Positions 63,461 to 64,000 of a stretch of DNA of 64,000 bases are shown here, piece by piece; position 1 is the first letter of the stretch; each line of letters opens with the position of its first letter. Where the stretch lies: positions 20,748 through 84,747 of the forward strand of contig JAGVSM010001241.1 of the NCBI GenBank assembly GCA_022494885.1, read 5' to 3'. The stretch comes from Micrasema longulum (Eukaryota; Arthropoda; Insecta; Trichoptera; Brachycentridae). The translations under genes and the position numbers were made by a program. The notes beneath the pieces are model-generated. The model was not told the origin of the DNA. It made no database searches and worked only from the letters and a program-made list of their open reading frames with translations.

Positions 63461-64000
63461 TGATTTTTGACTGTTAAGAAATAGTCTGAAATTTGAAATA
63501 TTGTATTAATAATAAGAACTCAAGTATTTTTCTTTTTTAAAAAAAAATAGGCATGTGTTTTTTAATCACTTTATACACCGTGTAATATTTACCATTTTAC
63601 TTGTGATTGAATATTTTTCAATTTTCTATCCGTATTTTTTTTATCTAGATGGAAGAAAATTTATAAAATAACATTATCCTGAAAGTGAAAGTGAAAGCGT
63701 GTTTGTTTGTTTAACAAGCTTTTATTTTTGGCTTGTGAAATTATATATTTTTGGCTGTCTTAAAACGGGGTTATTTGTCCTTGTTTAAACAATCGAACCA
63801 ATTTCATACTAATGTTGTAATAATAATAATAAATCTATATATATCATACAAAATTAATAACGTGGACTTACTGCCACTAGCAATTTCTTACAGTCTTCCG
63901 AAAATAAAATTTAAAAATAGAATAAAAATTAATTTCAAAAATAAAAAATAAAACAAATAAATCAATGAAAAAGTTTAAAAAACACAAACAGTAAAAACAT
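63461..64000. other. AT-rich, LINE 3' relic near 63820-63960
   Basis: AACGTGGACTTACTGCCACT then AGCAATTTCTTACAGTC (63860-63895) resembles the 28905/38725 LINE 3' end family in minus orientation. The rest is A-rich. Confidence 0.4.

Noticed and set aside
1..64000. CRISPR array or bacterial operon
   Set aside because: No regularly spaced repeats with unique spacers, no closely packed long ORFs, no ribosome-binding sites; repeats are eukaryotic transposons.

Overview
The window is about 70% A+T eukaryotic DNA and is almost entirely a graveyard of transposable elements. I find no intact protein-coding gene, no rRNA, no canonical tRNA gene and no CRISPR array. The repeat content (R1/jockey- and RTE-like LINEs, tRNA-derived SINEs, Penelope-like elements, a hAT relic, short TIR elements) fits an arthropod intergenic or intronic region. 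An insect, possibly lepidopteran, is my best guess. That rests on general resemblance of repeat termini and is not proven.

Layout. 0-3 kb: a decayed RTE-like LINE (endonuclease end, RT, C-terminus) with a 452-bp retroposon nested in it, flanked by an 11-bp target duplication. 3-9 kb: a long-armed foldback element (family A), AT-rich filler, two small inverted-repeat elements and a ~700-bp repeat with a GGACCCGACAGACG-type terminus. 9-20 kb: two opposed copies of one jockey/CR1-like LINE, a ~32-bp minisatellite, a LINE C-terminal fragment, tRNA-derived SINEs, decayed hammerhead-like motifs and a 794-bp segment bounded by perfect 24-bp inverted repeats. 20-36 kb: LINE tails, a 100-bp-armed inverted repeat with hammerhead-like motifs, a LINE RT relic, a hAT transposase C-terminus and more SINEs. 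36-50 kb: LINE fragments, a full-length SINE, a pogo-like relic, twin perfect hairpins, clustered family A copies (one split by a LINE, with its empty site readable) and a Penelope GIY-YIG fragment. 50-64 kb: the best-preserved LINE (R1-type, zinc knuckles plus endonuclease), several LINE C-termini, a Penelope fragment as a 383-bp-armed inverted repeat, a LINE RNase H tail, and a 225-bp insertion built from a perfect 93-bp inverted repeat carrying two opposed hammerhead ribozyme motifs.

The most interesting theme is the set of type I hammerhead ribozyme motifs (intact to decayed) in Penelope-like terminal sequences. They are recognisable by CUGANGA, a stem-loop, GAAA, a tiny palindromic stem III (ACCGGU or ACGU) and a UH cleavage site. 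At four loci they lie in inverted, head-to-head pairs.
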